Part shown: positions 9,901-19,100 of the stretch, in pieces
Position numbering within the stretch: position 1 is the stretch's first letter
Layout of the letters: each line of letters opens with the position of its first letter
Source of the DNA: Aquimarina sp040786285
GTDB lineage: Bacteria > Bacteroidota > Bacteroidia > Flavobacteriales > Flavobacteriaceae
Assembly (NCBI RefSeq): GCF_040786285.1
Contig: NZ_JBFMKQ010000001.1
Coordinates: 682,001-746,000 of the forward strand
DNA: 64,000 nt
Direction: 5' to 3'
Notes under the pieces: generated by a model
Databases searched by the model: none
Told to the model about the DNA's origin: nothing
The model's input: the letters and a program-made list of their open reading frames with translations, nothing else
Made by a program: the position numbers and the translations under genes

Positions 9901-10095
9901 TCTATATCCAGAAAAAGTATTATTGCTACCTGCCGTGTTTTTCTTTCCCGAGTTCACCCCAAAAAAAGCATTTCTATCCCCAGTAGTATTTGATTCTCCT
10001 GCTCCCCTACCATAAAAAGTATTCCCTTGTTGACCATATATTTGTCCAATAGAGCACACTCCTAATAAAATAAATGATAAAAGTAAATTTTTCAT
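6919..10095 (-). CDS. Giant secreted repeat protein: 45 x 17-residue repeats, chaperone-like domain, coiled coil and T9SS signal
   Basis: 1058 residues. Signal peptide (1-22), then 45 consecutive repeats at about residues 25-786 with the pattern N-T-F-x-G-Y-x-S-G-x-x-N-T-T-G-x-x; 42 are 17 residues long and three are 16. The regular small/aromatic pattern suggests a beta-solenoid or YadA-head-like fold. After it comes a tail-fibre-like region with an S74-type intramolecular chaperone flavour (RSKSKPIENALDKI), then a Glu/Lys coiled coil (about 905-945). The type A T9SS sorting domain (NIPNPFESTTMIKY ... GLYYYSLIVNGK) closes the protein. The 51-bp unit is well diverged at DNA level while the protein pattern is kept, so the array looks old and under selection. 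Likely role: surface fibre or adhesin. The gene lies opposite to its neighbours. Confidence 0.88.
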   Translation of the reverse strand: MKNLLLSFILLGVCSIGQIYGQQGNTFYGRGAGESNTTGDRNAFFGVNSGKKNTAGSNNTFSGYRSGENNTTANNNSFFGYTAGFNNTTGSNNTFSGYRSGFTNRSGYQNTFSGYHSGYFNSIGHSNSYYGSQAGYYNSSGFENTFSGYRSGYQNSTGYSNSFFGAQSGYKNTSGADNVFLGTQSGYSNTIGQRNILIGYQSGYTNGTGNDNTFIGNNSGYGNTSGSKNTFIGGFAGSGSTTGNNNVFAGYTSGSGNKTGSNNIFLGFESGYRNNSGSSNIFLGTQSGKSNTSGGSNTFIGNKSGHNNTTGFQNIFIGNESGSMNTNGIRNLFIGIQSGSSNITGSGNIFLGYQSGKGNTSGLFNTFLGYQSGVINDNGSSNLFSGYASGANNKSGDSNTFLGAKSGNQNTSGSVNVFLGNQSGFSNTEGSNNTFIGHNSGYYNTTGGENIFIGASSGSNNNTGDKNLFIGIGSGRSNTTGSENMFLGYTSGADNNSGTGNTFVGYQSGVSNTTGTHNVYLGKEAGYNNTAGGGNVALGWQTGFNNQGSNNVFIGQQSGMSNTTANANIFIGSFSGEKNTTGKSNVFVGVSAGNENTTGDYNTFTGWASGTANITGKYNSFSGFRSGNNNTSGDFNSFFGGSAGHNNTTGSENTFLGYASGFSNISGNTNVFIGNSSGRSNTTGRNNMFIGYRSGYNNTFGSNNTFSGYNSGGNTTEGNLNTFFGHFSGYDNTTGTENTFLGAGSGAGNSTGNSNTYIGNMSGFGNNGDDNVFIGKHSGRGLTNANHTLYVQNWEINKTPLIYGDFETGDVAIGNSSTFGYKLYVSGDAFATGVWVSNSIPGPGFARSKSKPIENALDKINKINTTVSTITSKSADKNEVNKTQYEVNATDLQKVFPNLIKQHEDDVAVNYQGLIPVLVEALKGLEQKHSKEIEGLKEQNEQLKEEMEELKTLISNQIISIENQTGSLNDSTFKLSQNIPNPFESTTMIKYSVPKGYSHDASIQIFDGNGIRIKSFTNLSAGDGEVTVDNTFLPTGLYYYSLIVNGKVIASKKMILKN

Positions 10096-10269
10096 TGCTT
10101 GTGTTTTTAGATTACTAATAAAAACACAATGGTATCATAAATTGATTAGAAGGATTATAACAGGAGTTCCAAATCCTGGTAGTTGAGTTCCCTTATTCGG
10201 CTAGTATAATAAACACAGCATGTTAGTAGATGTTTTATGATTTGTTGAGGTAGTGTGTTAAGTACTTTT

Positions 10270-10557
10270 ATTTATCTCTAGAGAAGCCGAAAAAATTGCA
10301 TCCTCATGGGCCAAGCGTGATATTGATGGAGATACACAACGGGTTCATGATATAAGATATGAGTCTAAGTAAACAAACGTTTAAGCATATTTTGATGAGT
10401 GCTATATGCTTATTCGGGAAAGAAGTATAATTTCTTTATCCATGGCCAAACTAGAACCATATCCGGTAAAAGATCTTATTCTTTCTGAAAAATCTTCTTT
10501 TTTGTTCTGTTTATTATAACGATAACTTTGGCATTGCTTTGGTTATCTAATATGTAG
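10270..10557 (+). pseudogene. Decayed partial copy of the zinc-ribbon gene 3' end
   Basis: From 10283 the sequence matches 6564 onward (GAAGCCGAAAAAATTGCA, GGGCCAAGCGTGATAT, then CTTATTCGGGAAAGAAGTA versus CCTATTCGGGAAAGAAGTA) to the stop region of the 5745-6848 gene. It covers roughly codons 274 to the end. The copy has a +1 base near 10353 that shifts the frame, a several-base deletion near 10395, and a TGG to TGA change near 10487, so it cannot make the protein. No 5' part of the gene was found in 10096-10270. The remnant shows that a tandem paralogue once existed and that the giant repeat gene now sits between the live and dead copies. The 174 bp before it (10096-10269) hold no other recognised feature. 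Confidence 0.85.
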
Positions 10558-10676
10558 TTTGTTATGGGGTACACACCACTCACATCATATCTTTCTATTA
10601 ATTATTTAACGACCATAAATTAAAAAGCAAGTAACTTCTCTTACTACACTTACTCATTAAAAATTGTTCGTTTGAA

Positions 10677-10711
10677 AATAGTAGTCTCATAAAATGAGAC
10701 TACTATTCTTT
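10677..10711 (+). terminator. Strong terminator-like hairpin between the pseudogene and the Rhs gene
   Basis: AATAGTAGTCTCAT (10677-10690) pairs perfectly with ATGAGACTACTATT (10694-10707) across AAA, followed by CTTTACTATT. It may be the old terminator of the decayed zinc-ribbon copy, or an attenuator about 100 bp ahead of the Rhs gene. Confidence 0.6.
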
Positions 10712-10810
10712 ACTATTGCTTAAAAGGAACAATAACAATTCAAGCCTCATAGAAGCTTAGTAAATAGTTATTGATCTTAATTTTTCTAATCATTCTTAAA
10801 ACTCTCTCGC

Positions 10811-13800
10811 ATGAAAAAATTAATGATTGTAATGTTTTTTTTAAGTTTCACTGCTTCCTTTAGCCAAGGGCTTCTAGTCCCCTTGCCACCACCCCCATCT
10901 ACTTGCTATTATCCCGATTTAGATGGCGATGGCTACGGTGATGCCAGTGCTAATTGTATTGAAATACCTGATGGAATCACTCAATTGGTAACTAACAATC
11001 TTGATTGTGATGACACTAACCCTAATGTCAACTTAGGAGGTCAGGCCTACTATTATGATCTAGATGGAGATGGTTTAGGAAACCCTAATAATTCAATATT
11101 TCTATGTGTATTTGACCCTACATTATCAATAGTTGAAGACTCCTCTGATTGTGATGACACAAATGCTTCTATAGGCGAACCAGATACTTGGCATCTGGAT
11201 GCCGATGGAGATTTTTATAAAGCACGACCTAATTTAACTCAAACGCCAACGTTTCCTCCATTTCCTGGAGGTCCTACTGGTCCAGCTGTCCTTATAAAAT
11301 CATGTTCATCGCCAGGGTCTAATTATATTAACGCTAATGATCCAAGATTACAACCTGTTTTTGATTGTGATGACAATGACCCCTCTGTAAACATATCTCC
11401 AACATGGTATGCCGATACTGATGGTGATGGCCTTGGCGATCCAAATACTAGCAGATCAAGTTGTACTCAACCTAATGGATATGTATCAAACAACCAGGAT
11501 AGCTGCCCAGATTTTGCAAGCCCTGAAAACAATTGCCCATATACTCCTGTCCAACTAAGTAACGAGAATTACATTTATACCAAGGTATATTTAAAAGAAC
11601 TGACTGATGATTCTATGGTTTCTGACGATAAAGATGTAAAAGAACACGTTATTTATTACGATGGATTAGGAAGACCTATCCAAGATATTTCAATAAAAGA
11701 TAACCCTATGGGAAATGATGTTGTACATCATTATGAATATGATCAATTCGGAAGAACTGAAAAGACATATTTACCATTACCAACTACTCAAAATACTGGT
11801 AGTTTAGTTACTAATCCTGTATTACAAATCAACGCTTACTATCAGGATAAATATGGTGACAACAATCCATTTGCACAACAGCGATTTGAGAATTCTCTTA
11901 TAAGCAGAGTCTTAGAATCTGCAGCACCGGGTAATGACTGGCAATTATCTGCAACTAGCGATTCTGATCATACCACTAAGTATGAGTATGAAACCAATAA
12001 TGCATTTGATGTTAAAAAATATGACATTAATGAAGATGGTGCTTTTGTAAATTCATATTATAGTGCAAATGAATTGACAAAAAACACGGTCAAGAATGAA
12101 AATTGGAACCCTACAACCGATGGAGGGTTAAATACGATTAAGGTATTTACCGATAAAAATGGAAGGAAAGTTTCAGAAATCACATATAATAATTCTGGAA
12201 GTTCAGGCTTTGAAAAACTAACTACAAACTATGTCTATGATGATCTAGGGAGGTTAACCTATATAATTACACCCAAAGCAGTTCCTATTGATCCTGTTCC
12301 TTTTTCGTATACAGAATTTGATCAGTTCATCACAAATGGCAGTTTTTTAACCATCAAAGGTACTCGAGGCCCTAACAGTAGAGGTGGAGCACAGTTCTCT
12401 TTGGTTGGTAATAGATTAACCGTTGCGTTTGATTTGGTACTAGATCCTGGCCAAAAAATGAGAAACGGCAGATATGGAACACGTACCAATTTACCTGATA
12501 TGTATATCGGCAATACAGGTAACGGCAGTTCTCCCAACTATGATGTGTCTATCAAAAATGGCTATCTCTATATTGAAGGCAGTGACGGCGTTTATGAATT
12601 AATCAAGACACTTACAGTAGATCTAGAGGCAAACTATGTTAAATTCGATCCCGATGTATTAGATCAATTATGTTATCAGTATAAATATGATCAGTACAAT
12701 CGTAAAATAGAACAAAAATCTCCAGGTAAAGGCTGGGAGTATATAATATATGACCAATTAGATCGTCAGATTCTGGTTCAAGATGCTAATATTAGAAAAG
12801 ATAACCTCTGGTTATTTACAAAATATGATGCATTTGGAAGAGTTACCTACAGCGGTAAATATTCTAGTACTAAATCAAGAAATGATTTACAAGCTGAAGT
12901 AGATACTTTTATTAATACCTCATCTAACAAATCAAATATTGAAAATAGAAGTATTGAAACAACTTTGATATTAGGCACGGCCATTAGCTATAGTAATACT
13001 GCTTTTCCAATCACTGGTTTTGCCGAGTTACTATCTATTAATTATTATGATGATTATAGTTTTACTGATTCAGATAAACCAGTAACTCCATCTATAATAG
13101 ATGGACAAGCAGTTACAAATAAAACTAAAAGCTTACTTACTGCTAATTGGTCTAAAACGATTGGGGAAAACTCCTGGTCTAAAACATATAGCTATTATGA
13201 TGAGAAAGGAAGAAGAGTTAGATTATATGAAAAAAATCATTTAGGAGGGTATACTTCTACTGATAGTAAACTAGATTTTAGAGGAAAATTAGAAAGAAGT
13301 TTAACTAAACACAAAAGAGTGACTAATTCTGATTTGATTACTATTGTTGACACACATGAATATGATAAATCAGAACGTGTAAAATCACAATATCAAAAAA
13401 TCAATGATCAGGCAGTAGAGCATTTGTTTACTAATAATTATACGGAGTTAGGTCTTATAGATACTAAAAATGTTGGAGGAAAAGTTTCTGGTAATTCTAA
13501 TAATTCACTTCAAAATATCGCATACAAATACAATATAAGAAGTTGGTTAAAAGAAATTAATGATGTTGATAATATTGGTAATAATTTATTTGCCTATAAA
13601 CTTAATTATAACGAACCCATAGAAGGAGGTGATGTAGTAGATGCAAAATCATTATTCAATGGCAACATTTCTCAAACAATATGGAGGTCTAAGTATGATA
13701 ATCTAAAACAATCTTATGCTTATAATTTTAATGCACTTGATCAATTAACTGATGCTAGTTACCTATCTGGCGATATATTGGGTAGGGTATCCACTTATAA

Positions 13801-15631
13801 ATATGAGGTTCATAACATTAAATATGATAAAAATGGTAATATCACTTATCTAAATCGTAAAGGACTTAGTGGTGCTGGAAACCCTGCTGACCCAGACTTT
13901 AAGCAATTAGATTACTTAACCTATACTTACGGAGAAAGAAGTAATCAATTAATGGCAATAACAGATACCGGAGATAAAACAGCTGGTTTTATAGATGGTA
14001 ACACCTCTGGTGATGATTATGAATATGACGATAATGGTAATCTAATTAAGGACCTTAACAAAGGAATAAGCCTTATAGAATATAACCATATGAATCTTGT
14101 AGAAAAGGTTACTTTTTTGAATAACAAAAGTATTCGTTTTATCTATGATGCTTCAGGAAGAAAACTATCAAAAGTATATGTAGAAGGCAATAGTACTACA
14201 GAAACCGAATATATAGGTAGTTTTCAGTATCAGCAAGGGCAATTACAATTTTTCCCTTCGTCAGAAGGATATGTCTTTAAAGATAATAATGATTTTAAAT
14301 ACACATACATATATTCAGATCATTTAGGCAATAATAGAGTAACATATAATGATGCTAATGCAGATGGAATCATTACTTCAGATGAGATTTTATCAAATAG
14401 CAACTACTACCCTATGGGAAGTATCCTGGAAGGTGAATTTAATGCCTCTATAGCTTCAAATTATAATTATAAATTTCAAGGAAAAGAATTACAGTTAGAT
14501 AACAATATCGGATTATATGATTTTGGATCACGTATGTATGATTCTAATATTGGTAGATGGTTCACTCCGGATCCACAAAATCAATTTAGTAGTCCATATT
14601 TGGCAATGGGTAATAATCCTATTCTTTTGGTAGATCCTAATGGAGAGGAAGCTATTACTATTGGAGCTATTATCGTAGCCGCAGTTGCAGTTATCGGTGG
14701 TTTATATTCTTCTATTTCTACAGCAAAAAATGGAGGTGACTTTTTTCAATCTGTAGGAGCATTTACACAAGGTGCAGGTACTGCCGGTTTTGCGGCCGGA
14801 GCTGCCTTTGTAACTGGTGGATTAATTTCTACTACAGGTATTGCCTATGCAGGTACTTTGGCTGCAGTTAGCAGTTCTGTTGCTTCTACTGCTTCTACTA
14901 ATTTGATACAAGGCAATGGAGTTTTTGAGGGTGTAGCCAGTGATGCAATTGGAAGCTTAGCCGGAGCCTATATTGGTGGTGGTATTGGAGCTTTTTCTGG
15001 GGGTGCAATTTCTGGAGGAATACAAGAAGGGATAGATGGAGGTAACTTTGGAGAGATTTTAACCTCTGCTGGTACATCGGGCGCTCTATCATTAGCTAGC
15101 TATCATGTTATGCAAGAAATTTATTACCAAGACTACTTAAATGGTCCAAGAGAGTATGGTAATGTGAGTAGAAGTGGTTATCAAAAATTTATGGCCACAG
15201 GTCAAAGGAGTTTTTCAAGAAATAGAGAAGGTGGTGGATATTTTGTAGCAAATAAGAAAGGTGGACTTGATGTTGGCTATATTACATTCGGAGAAGTAAA
15301 TAAAGTACAATTTCCTCTTGCCCCAGACAATGTCGTTGCGGACTTTCATTTTCATGTCAACAAAAAATATTTAGCATTCCCAACACATCCAGATGATTTT
15401 GAGCTTACTCCTTTTAGTGCTCGCAACTCACACATCATTAATTGGAAAGGCGAGCATTATTTTGCAGATTCAGATGATAAAGCTTTATTTCTTAAAATGA
15501 GTATGGGCCAGTTTGAGTATAATATGAGACCCGAAAGTCAATCTCCTTTTGCTCGAGAAGCTCCAGTATTAGAGGGATTTAAGACTAATATAAGAAGGAC
15601 TTTCGAAAATCATCTTTTTAAGCCGTTCTAA
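10811..15631 (+). CDS. Rhs/YD-repeat exoprotein with Ca-binding N-terminus and JAB-like C-terminal tip
   Basis: 1606 residues. Signal peptide ending near ASFSQ, then MopE/thrombospondin-3-like metal-binding repeats (about 30-235) with DLDGDGYGD, DLDGDGLGN and DTDGDGLGD. A DUF6443-like start of the Rhs shell follows (YYDGLGRPIQDISIKDNP), then YD repeats to about 1220. The Rhs core motif is near 1235-1280 (YDFGSRMYDSNIGRWFTPDP, then NPILLVDPNG). After the core is a Gly/Ala-rich hydrophobic stretch (about 1280-1440). The tip (about 1450-1606) has ADFHFHVN...PTHPDD, which looks like the HxH...SxxD metal site of JAB/MPN or DUF4329-type toxin domains, with Thr in place of Ser. A contact-dependent toxin is possible, as is a non-toxic surface role. 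A small secreted gene follows 14 bp later. Confidence 0.88.
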   Translation: MKKLMIVMFFLSFTASFSQGLLVPLPPPPSTCYYPDLDGDGYGDASANCIEIPDGITQLVTNNLDCDDTNPNVNLGGQAYYYDLDGDGLGNPNNSIFLCVFDPTLSIVEDSSDCDDTNASIGEPDTWHLDADGDFYKARPNLTQTPTFPPFPGGPTGPAVLIKSCSSPGSNYINANDPRLQPVFDCDDNDPSVNISPTWYADTDGDGLGDPNTSRSSCTQPNGYVSNNQDSCPDFASPENNCPYTPVQLSNENYIYTKVYLKELTDDSMVSDDKDVKEHVIYYDGLGRPIQDISIKDNPMGNDVVHHYEYDQFGRTEKTYLPLPTTQNTGSLVTNPVLQINAYYQDKYGDNNPFAQQRFENSLISRVLESAAPGNDWQLSATSDSDHTTKYEYETNNAFDVKKYDINEDGAFVNSYYSANELTKNTVKNENWNPTTDGGLNTIKVFTDKNGRKVSEITYNNSGSSGFEKLTTNYVYDDLGRLTYIITPKAVPIDPVPFSYTEFDQFITNGSFLTIKGTRGPNSRGGAQFSLVGNRLTVAFDLVLDPGQKMRNGRYGTRTNLPDMYIGNTGNGSSPNYDVSIKNGYLYIEGSDGVYELIKTLTVDLEANYVKFDPDVLDQLCYQYKYDQYNRKIEQKSPGKGWEYIIYDQLDRQILVQDANIRKDNLWLFTKYDAFGRVTYSGKYSSTKSRNDLQAEVDTFINTSSNKSNIENRSIETTLILGTAISYSNTAFPITGFAELLSINYYDDYSFTDSDKPVTPSIIDGQAVTNKTKSLLTANWSKTIGENSWSKTYSYYDEKGRRVRLYEKNHLGGYTSTDSKLDFRGKLERSLTKHKRVTNSDLITIVDTHEYDKSERVKSQYQKINDQAVEHLFTNNYTELGLIDTKNVGGKVSGNSNNSLQNIAYKYNIRSWLKEINDVDNIGNNLFAYKLNYNEPIEGGDVVDAKSLFNGNISQTIWRSKYDNLKQSYAYNFNALDQLTDASYLSGDILGRVSTYKYEVHNIKYDKNGNITYLNRKGLSGAGNPADPDFKQLDYLTYTYGERSNQLMAITDTGDKTAGFIDGNTSGDDYEYDDNGNLIKDLNKGISLIEYNHMNLVEKVTFLNNKSIRFIYDASGRKLSKVYVEGNSTTETEYIGSFQYQQGQLQFFPSSEGYVFKDNNDFKYTYIYSDHLGNNRVTYNDANADGIITSDEILSNSNYYPMGSILEGEFNASIASNYNYKFQGKELQLDNNIGLYDFGSRMYDSNIGRWFTPDPQNQFSSPYLAMGNNPILLVDPNGEEAITIGAIIVAAVAVIGGLYSSISTAKNGGDFFQSVGAFTQGAGTAGFAAGAAFVTGGLISTTGIAYAGTLAAVSSSVASTASTNLIQGNGVFEGVASDAIGSLAGAYIGGGIGAFSGGAISGGIQEGIDGGNFGEILTSAGTSGALSLASYHVMQEIYYQDYLNGPREYGNVSRSGYQKFMATGQRSFSRNREGGGYFVANKKGGLDVGYITFGEVNKVQFPLAPDNVVADFHFHVNKKYLAFPTHPDDFELTPFSARNSHIINWKGEHYFADSDDKALFLKMSMGQFEYNMRPESQSPFAREAPVLEGFKTNIRRTFENHLFKPF

Positions 15632-15645
15632 AATAGCCATTTATT

Positions 15646-16131
15646 ATGCTAAGGAAAAAACTGACTCTAATCATAATTTTTATTTGCAATATATCTTCAT
15701 TTGGACAAAAAATTGAAGACAAAAATTATATGCTGAAAAATTTTGACGACTTCTACTCAAAATCTTTATCCGTAATCATGGATTCAACAATGATTAAAGA
15801 AGCTTATAAATCCGGAGAAAGGAAAGAAAAAGTAGGAAGATATATTGCAAAATTAGAGGGAGTATCAAGAAATAGAAAAACAATTAAAAGTATACTAGAC
15901 TCTATTTCTACAATAACTAAAAAATGCAATTCATCGGTTAATAAAGATAGTCTTTGTTTAATTAGCATAAAAAGGGGGGCTTTGGCACCTGATTATTTTG
16001 AAAGTTTTTTAAAATATCCCGAACACAGCTATTTTTCTTTACAAGTAAAAAACATAACTATTCCTATTAATCAAATTGAACCGAAAATCTCTAGAGATAC
16101 GATGTACTATATTGATAGTACTACAAATTAG
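15646..16131 (+). CDS. Small secreted protein, candidate immunity partner of the Rhs tip
   Basis: 161 residues, with a signal peptide ending near SSFGQ. The rest is Lys/Ser-rich and mostly helical, with two cysteines (about 105 and 113: KKCNSSVNKDSLC), and no family was recognised. It starts 14 bp after the Rhs gene, the usual position for an immunity gene, and a second Rhs-like gene starts 32 bp after its stop. If the Rhs tip acts in the periplasm, an exported immunity protein would make sense, but this rests on position only. It could instead be an accessory protein of the Rhs shell. Confidence 0.55.
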   Translation: MLRKKLTLIIIFICNISSFGQKIEDKNYMLKNFDDFYSKSLSVIMDSTMIKEAYKSGERKEKVGRYIAKLEGVSRNRKTIKSILDSISTITKKCNSSVNKDSLCLISIKRGALAPDYFESFLKYPEHSYFSLQVKNITIPINQIEPKISRDTMYYIDSTTN

Positions 16132-16163
16132 AACAAATCACATTTTTATATAATAAGATAATA

Positions 16164-19100
16164 ATGAAAAAAATCCTTATATCATTCCTCATATTAGCAT
16201 CATCATTTGTTGTTGCTCAAGAAACTATAGATATTGTAACTCCTCAAAAATCATCATTTAATTCTGGACAAAACATAGAGGGGTTTGTACAAAGTTCTAT
16301 CAATGAACCAACAGGAAAAGTTAATTTCCCTGTGCCAATTACAAAAATAACATCTAGAACAGTATATTATGACCTTTCATTAAACTATAATGGAAATCTG
16401 GCTTTTGATGAAGGGTCTAATACTAATAAATATAACTCTACAAGTGAAGTAGGAGTTGGATTTGGGCTTAATGTACCTAGAGTAGTGGTTGACAATAAAA
16501 ACACAACAACCAGAGAAGATGATGAATTTTATCTACAAAGCACAGATAAAAGCACCAAACTACATTGTATACGCAGAAATGAACTTGGGGTTTTTGAAAC
16601 TGGAAATATTATATGGGAGTTTCAAGCAGAAAACTTTGTTCCATGGAAAATTAAATACTATAAAGCTTCAAAAGATTTTGTAAACGGTCTTCTTACTGAA
16701 ATCCCTCTTGATTTTTGGATAATAACTAATGATGAAGGTGCAGATTATTTGTACGGTGTAAACGCTAATGCAAGAGAAAATTTAGTTGGTTGGGGCAATT
16801 GGATAGGTAACTCTAATCAGCCTGGACGTAGTAGAGAGACCATTGTATGGAATTTATCTACGATAAGAGACCAATGGAACAATAATATACGTTTTGAATA
16901 TGAAAAACAAGAGAGTACCGTAGGTGGAGTATCACAAACTGAAGCTGCTTATTTAAAGAAAATTATTTCTTCAACAGGAGAAAACGTTGTTCTCACCTAT
17001 GGAGATAAAGATCCTAGCGAATTTTATGAGCCTCATCAAGAAAAAATAGAGCCAGATGCTTATCAGGAACGTTATGAAAAAAGATTTTTACAGAGCATAG
17101 CAAGCTATAACAGTGATAATAATCTGATATACAACTACAATTTCACATATTCTTTGATTAATAACAATTCATCAACTGATAAAAAAAGATACCTTGCTAA
17201 TATCGCACAAGAAAATGCCAACGGAGAATTTTTACCAAGTCAAAAATTTGAGTATTACACTTCTGGAACATTTAAGGGAGGCATTAAAACAATAACCTAT
17301 CCAACAGGCGGGTCGGTTACTTATAAATATAAAAACAAACTTTTATTTAACAATACTCCCAATAATTATGTAGGCACTTCTCCTACTAATGTGGGGTTCA
17401 ACTTTTATGCTATTGCTACCAAAGAAAATTATACGCTAACATTATTAAAATCACAAAACCCAGTAAGTAATGGCAAACATCAATTTAAGGTAATCAGACA
17501 ATGGTGGAATGGTCAAGGTTGGGAACAGAGTGCATTTACTTTACCTTATTTAATACGTGATGATTATCCAAACGGGAATACATGGTTACAAAATTTTCAT
17601 GCTGTATTTGGTAAAGATTTTTATGGATTTTTATATATGGATGGTAATGGTGATAATACTAAAGTAGATTTGTTTCACCTAAAATCAACAGGAACTTCCT
17701 GGGTCCGTAGTTCGTATGATAGCACAGATATTTTTTCATTAAATACGGTTGAAGAATCTGATACTGCATTTATATCAGGAGACAATTTTGTTGCGTTGGC
17801 CGATGGAGTTAGCTCAGCATTGCACACATTTACGTGGAATAGCAACAAAAACATTTGGGCACATAATGTAATTGATCAGAGAACGCCAAACGATGGTTCT
17901 CTGTCTTATTTTCATTATTCAGCAGCTAATAATTACATTTTGGTCTTAGATAGAGGAGGATTAGGAACAGGGATTCCTTCTTTGACCAGAGAAGATTACA
18001 TTACCGGAGTTCGATATAAGGATCGCTATTATATTCATTATTTAAATCTAGAAAATAGATGGGAAAGTAAATCATGGTCAGCCATAGCAAACCCTATTCT
18101 TTCTAAAATTGAAAAAGATAGTTATTTCTATCCTGATAATGCTATGAGTGGTTTTGTAGCAGATCATAATTCAGAGTTTTTTATTCGATGGGATAAAAAT
18201 TATAATGTATTGACTCCTGATGATGTTTTAGGCAGACATAACGATGCCAATCCAATTGTTCCTACCTATAGCGGAATGTTTATACTTCAAAGTTGGCTAT
18301 ATCAAAAACCTATAAAGTTTGCACGATTTAATGGCGTTGGCTGGAATGTTAAAGATTTTTTACATCCCAATGGTAGTTATCCATCATATGGAGAAGATTT
18401 TATGACCTATAGTATTAGTGATAATGGCAGCAGATATTCTGGTTTTGCAGCTTATAATGCCAATTTAGACTTATGGGAAGTCAATAACTTTTTTAGCTCT
18501 GATGGAGGAGGTAAATCAGGTGCTACAAAAGATTTTTTAGTATTACGTAATAAAATTTATAAACTCTCAAATACTACTATCTGGCCTACCTTAAATAGTA
18601 CATTACCAACTGATAATATTTTTACACATACCAATGGTAATCAACATGCATTTGTTGAGCTAGAAGGTGCCTCGGAATCCGATATTTCTGACAATCAGGG
18701 ATTATTATATTATGTTGATAAAACAACAGATCAAATGACCAATATTAATCTAGGTAATAAATCCCATTATTTATTCAGTGGCCCAAGTAAATTTGCTGGC
18801 AGAACTCCTATAATGAGTTCGAAATCCTTATTTATAAGATCAAAAACTTCAAATTCTCCTAATTTATATCGTTTTATAGATGATAAAGTTAATAATGACG
18901 TAAGAGATATTGTTGTTAATATTGTTGAAATAAATGATGGTCGTGGAGAAATAAGAGCAACTACTTATTCTTATGACACTCCAAACAGTACTCCAAATAA
19001 TGATATAACCTATTACGGAGATGTTGCCATAAATAATATAGGATACTATGGTACTCCTTCTCCTATAGGTAAAATAGAGAAAAAGTATAATAATGGAGTA

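Noticed and set aside
7403..10015. Several Pro/Leu/Val-rich frames on the plus strand opposite the giant repeat gene
   Set aside because: They mirror the 51-bp repeat of the minus-strand gene and contain no independent family signal.
6919..10095. Tandem 51-bp units considered as a CRISPR array or satellite
   Set aside because: No conserved repeat with unique spacers; the period is a coding repeat of 17 residues.
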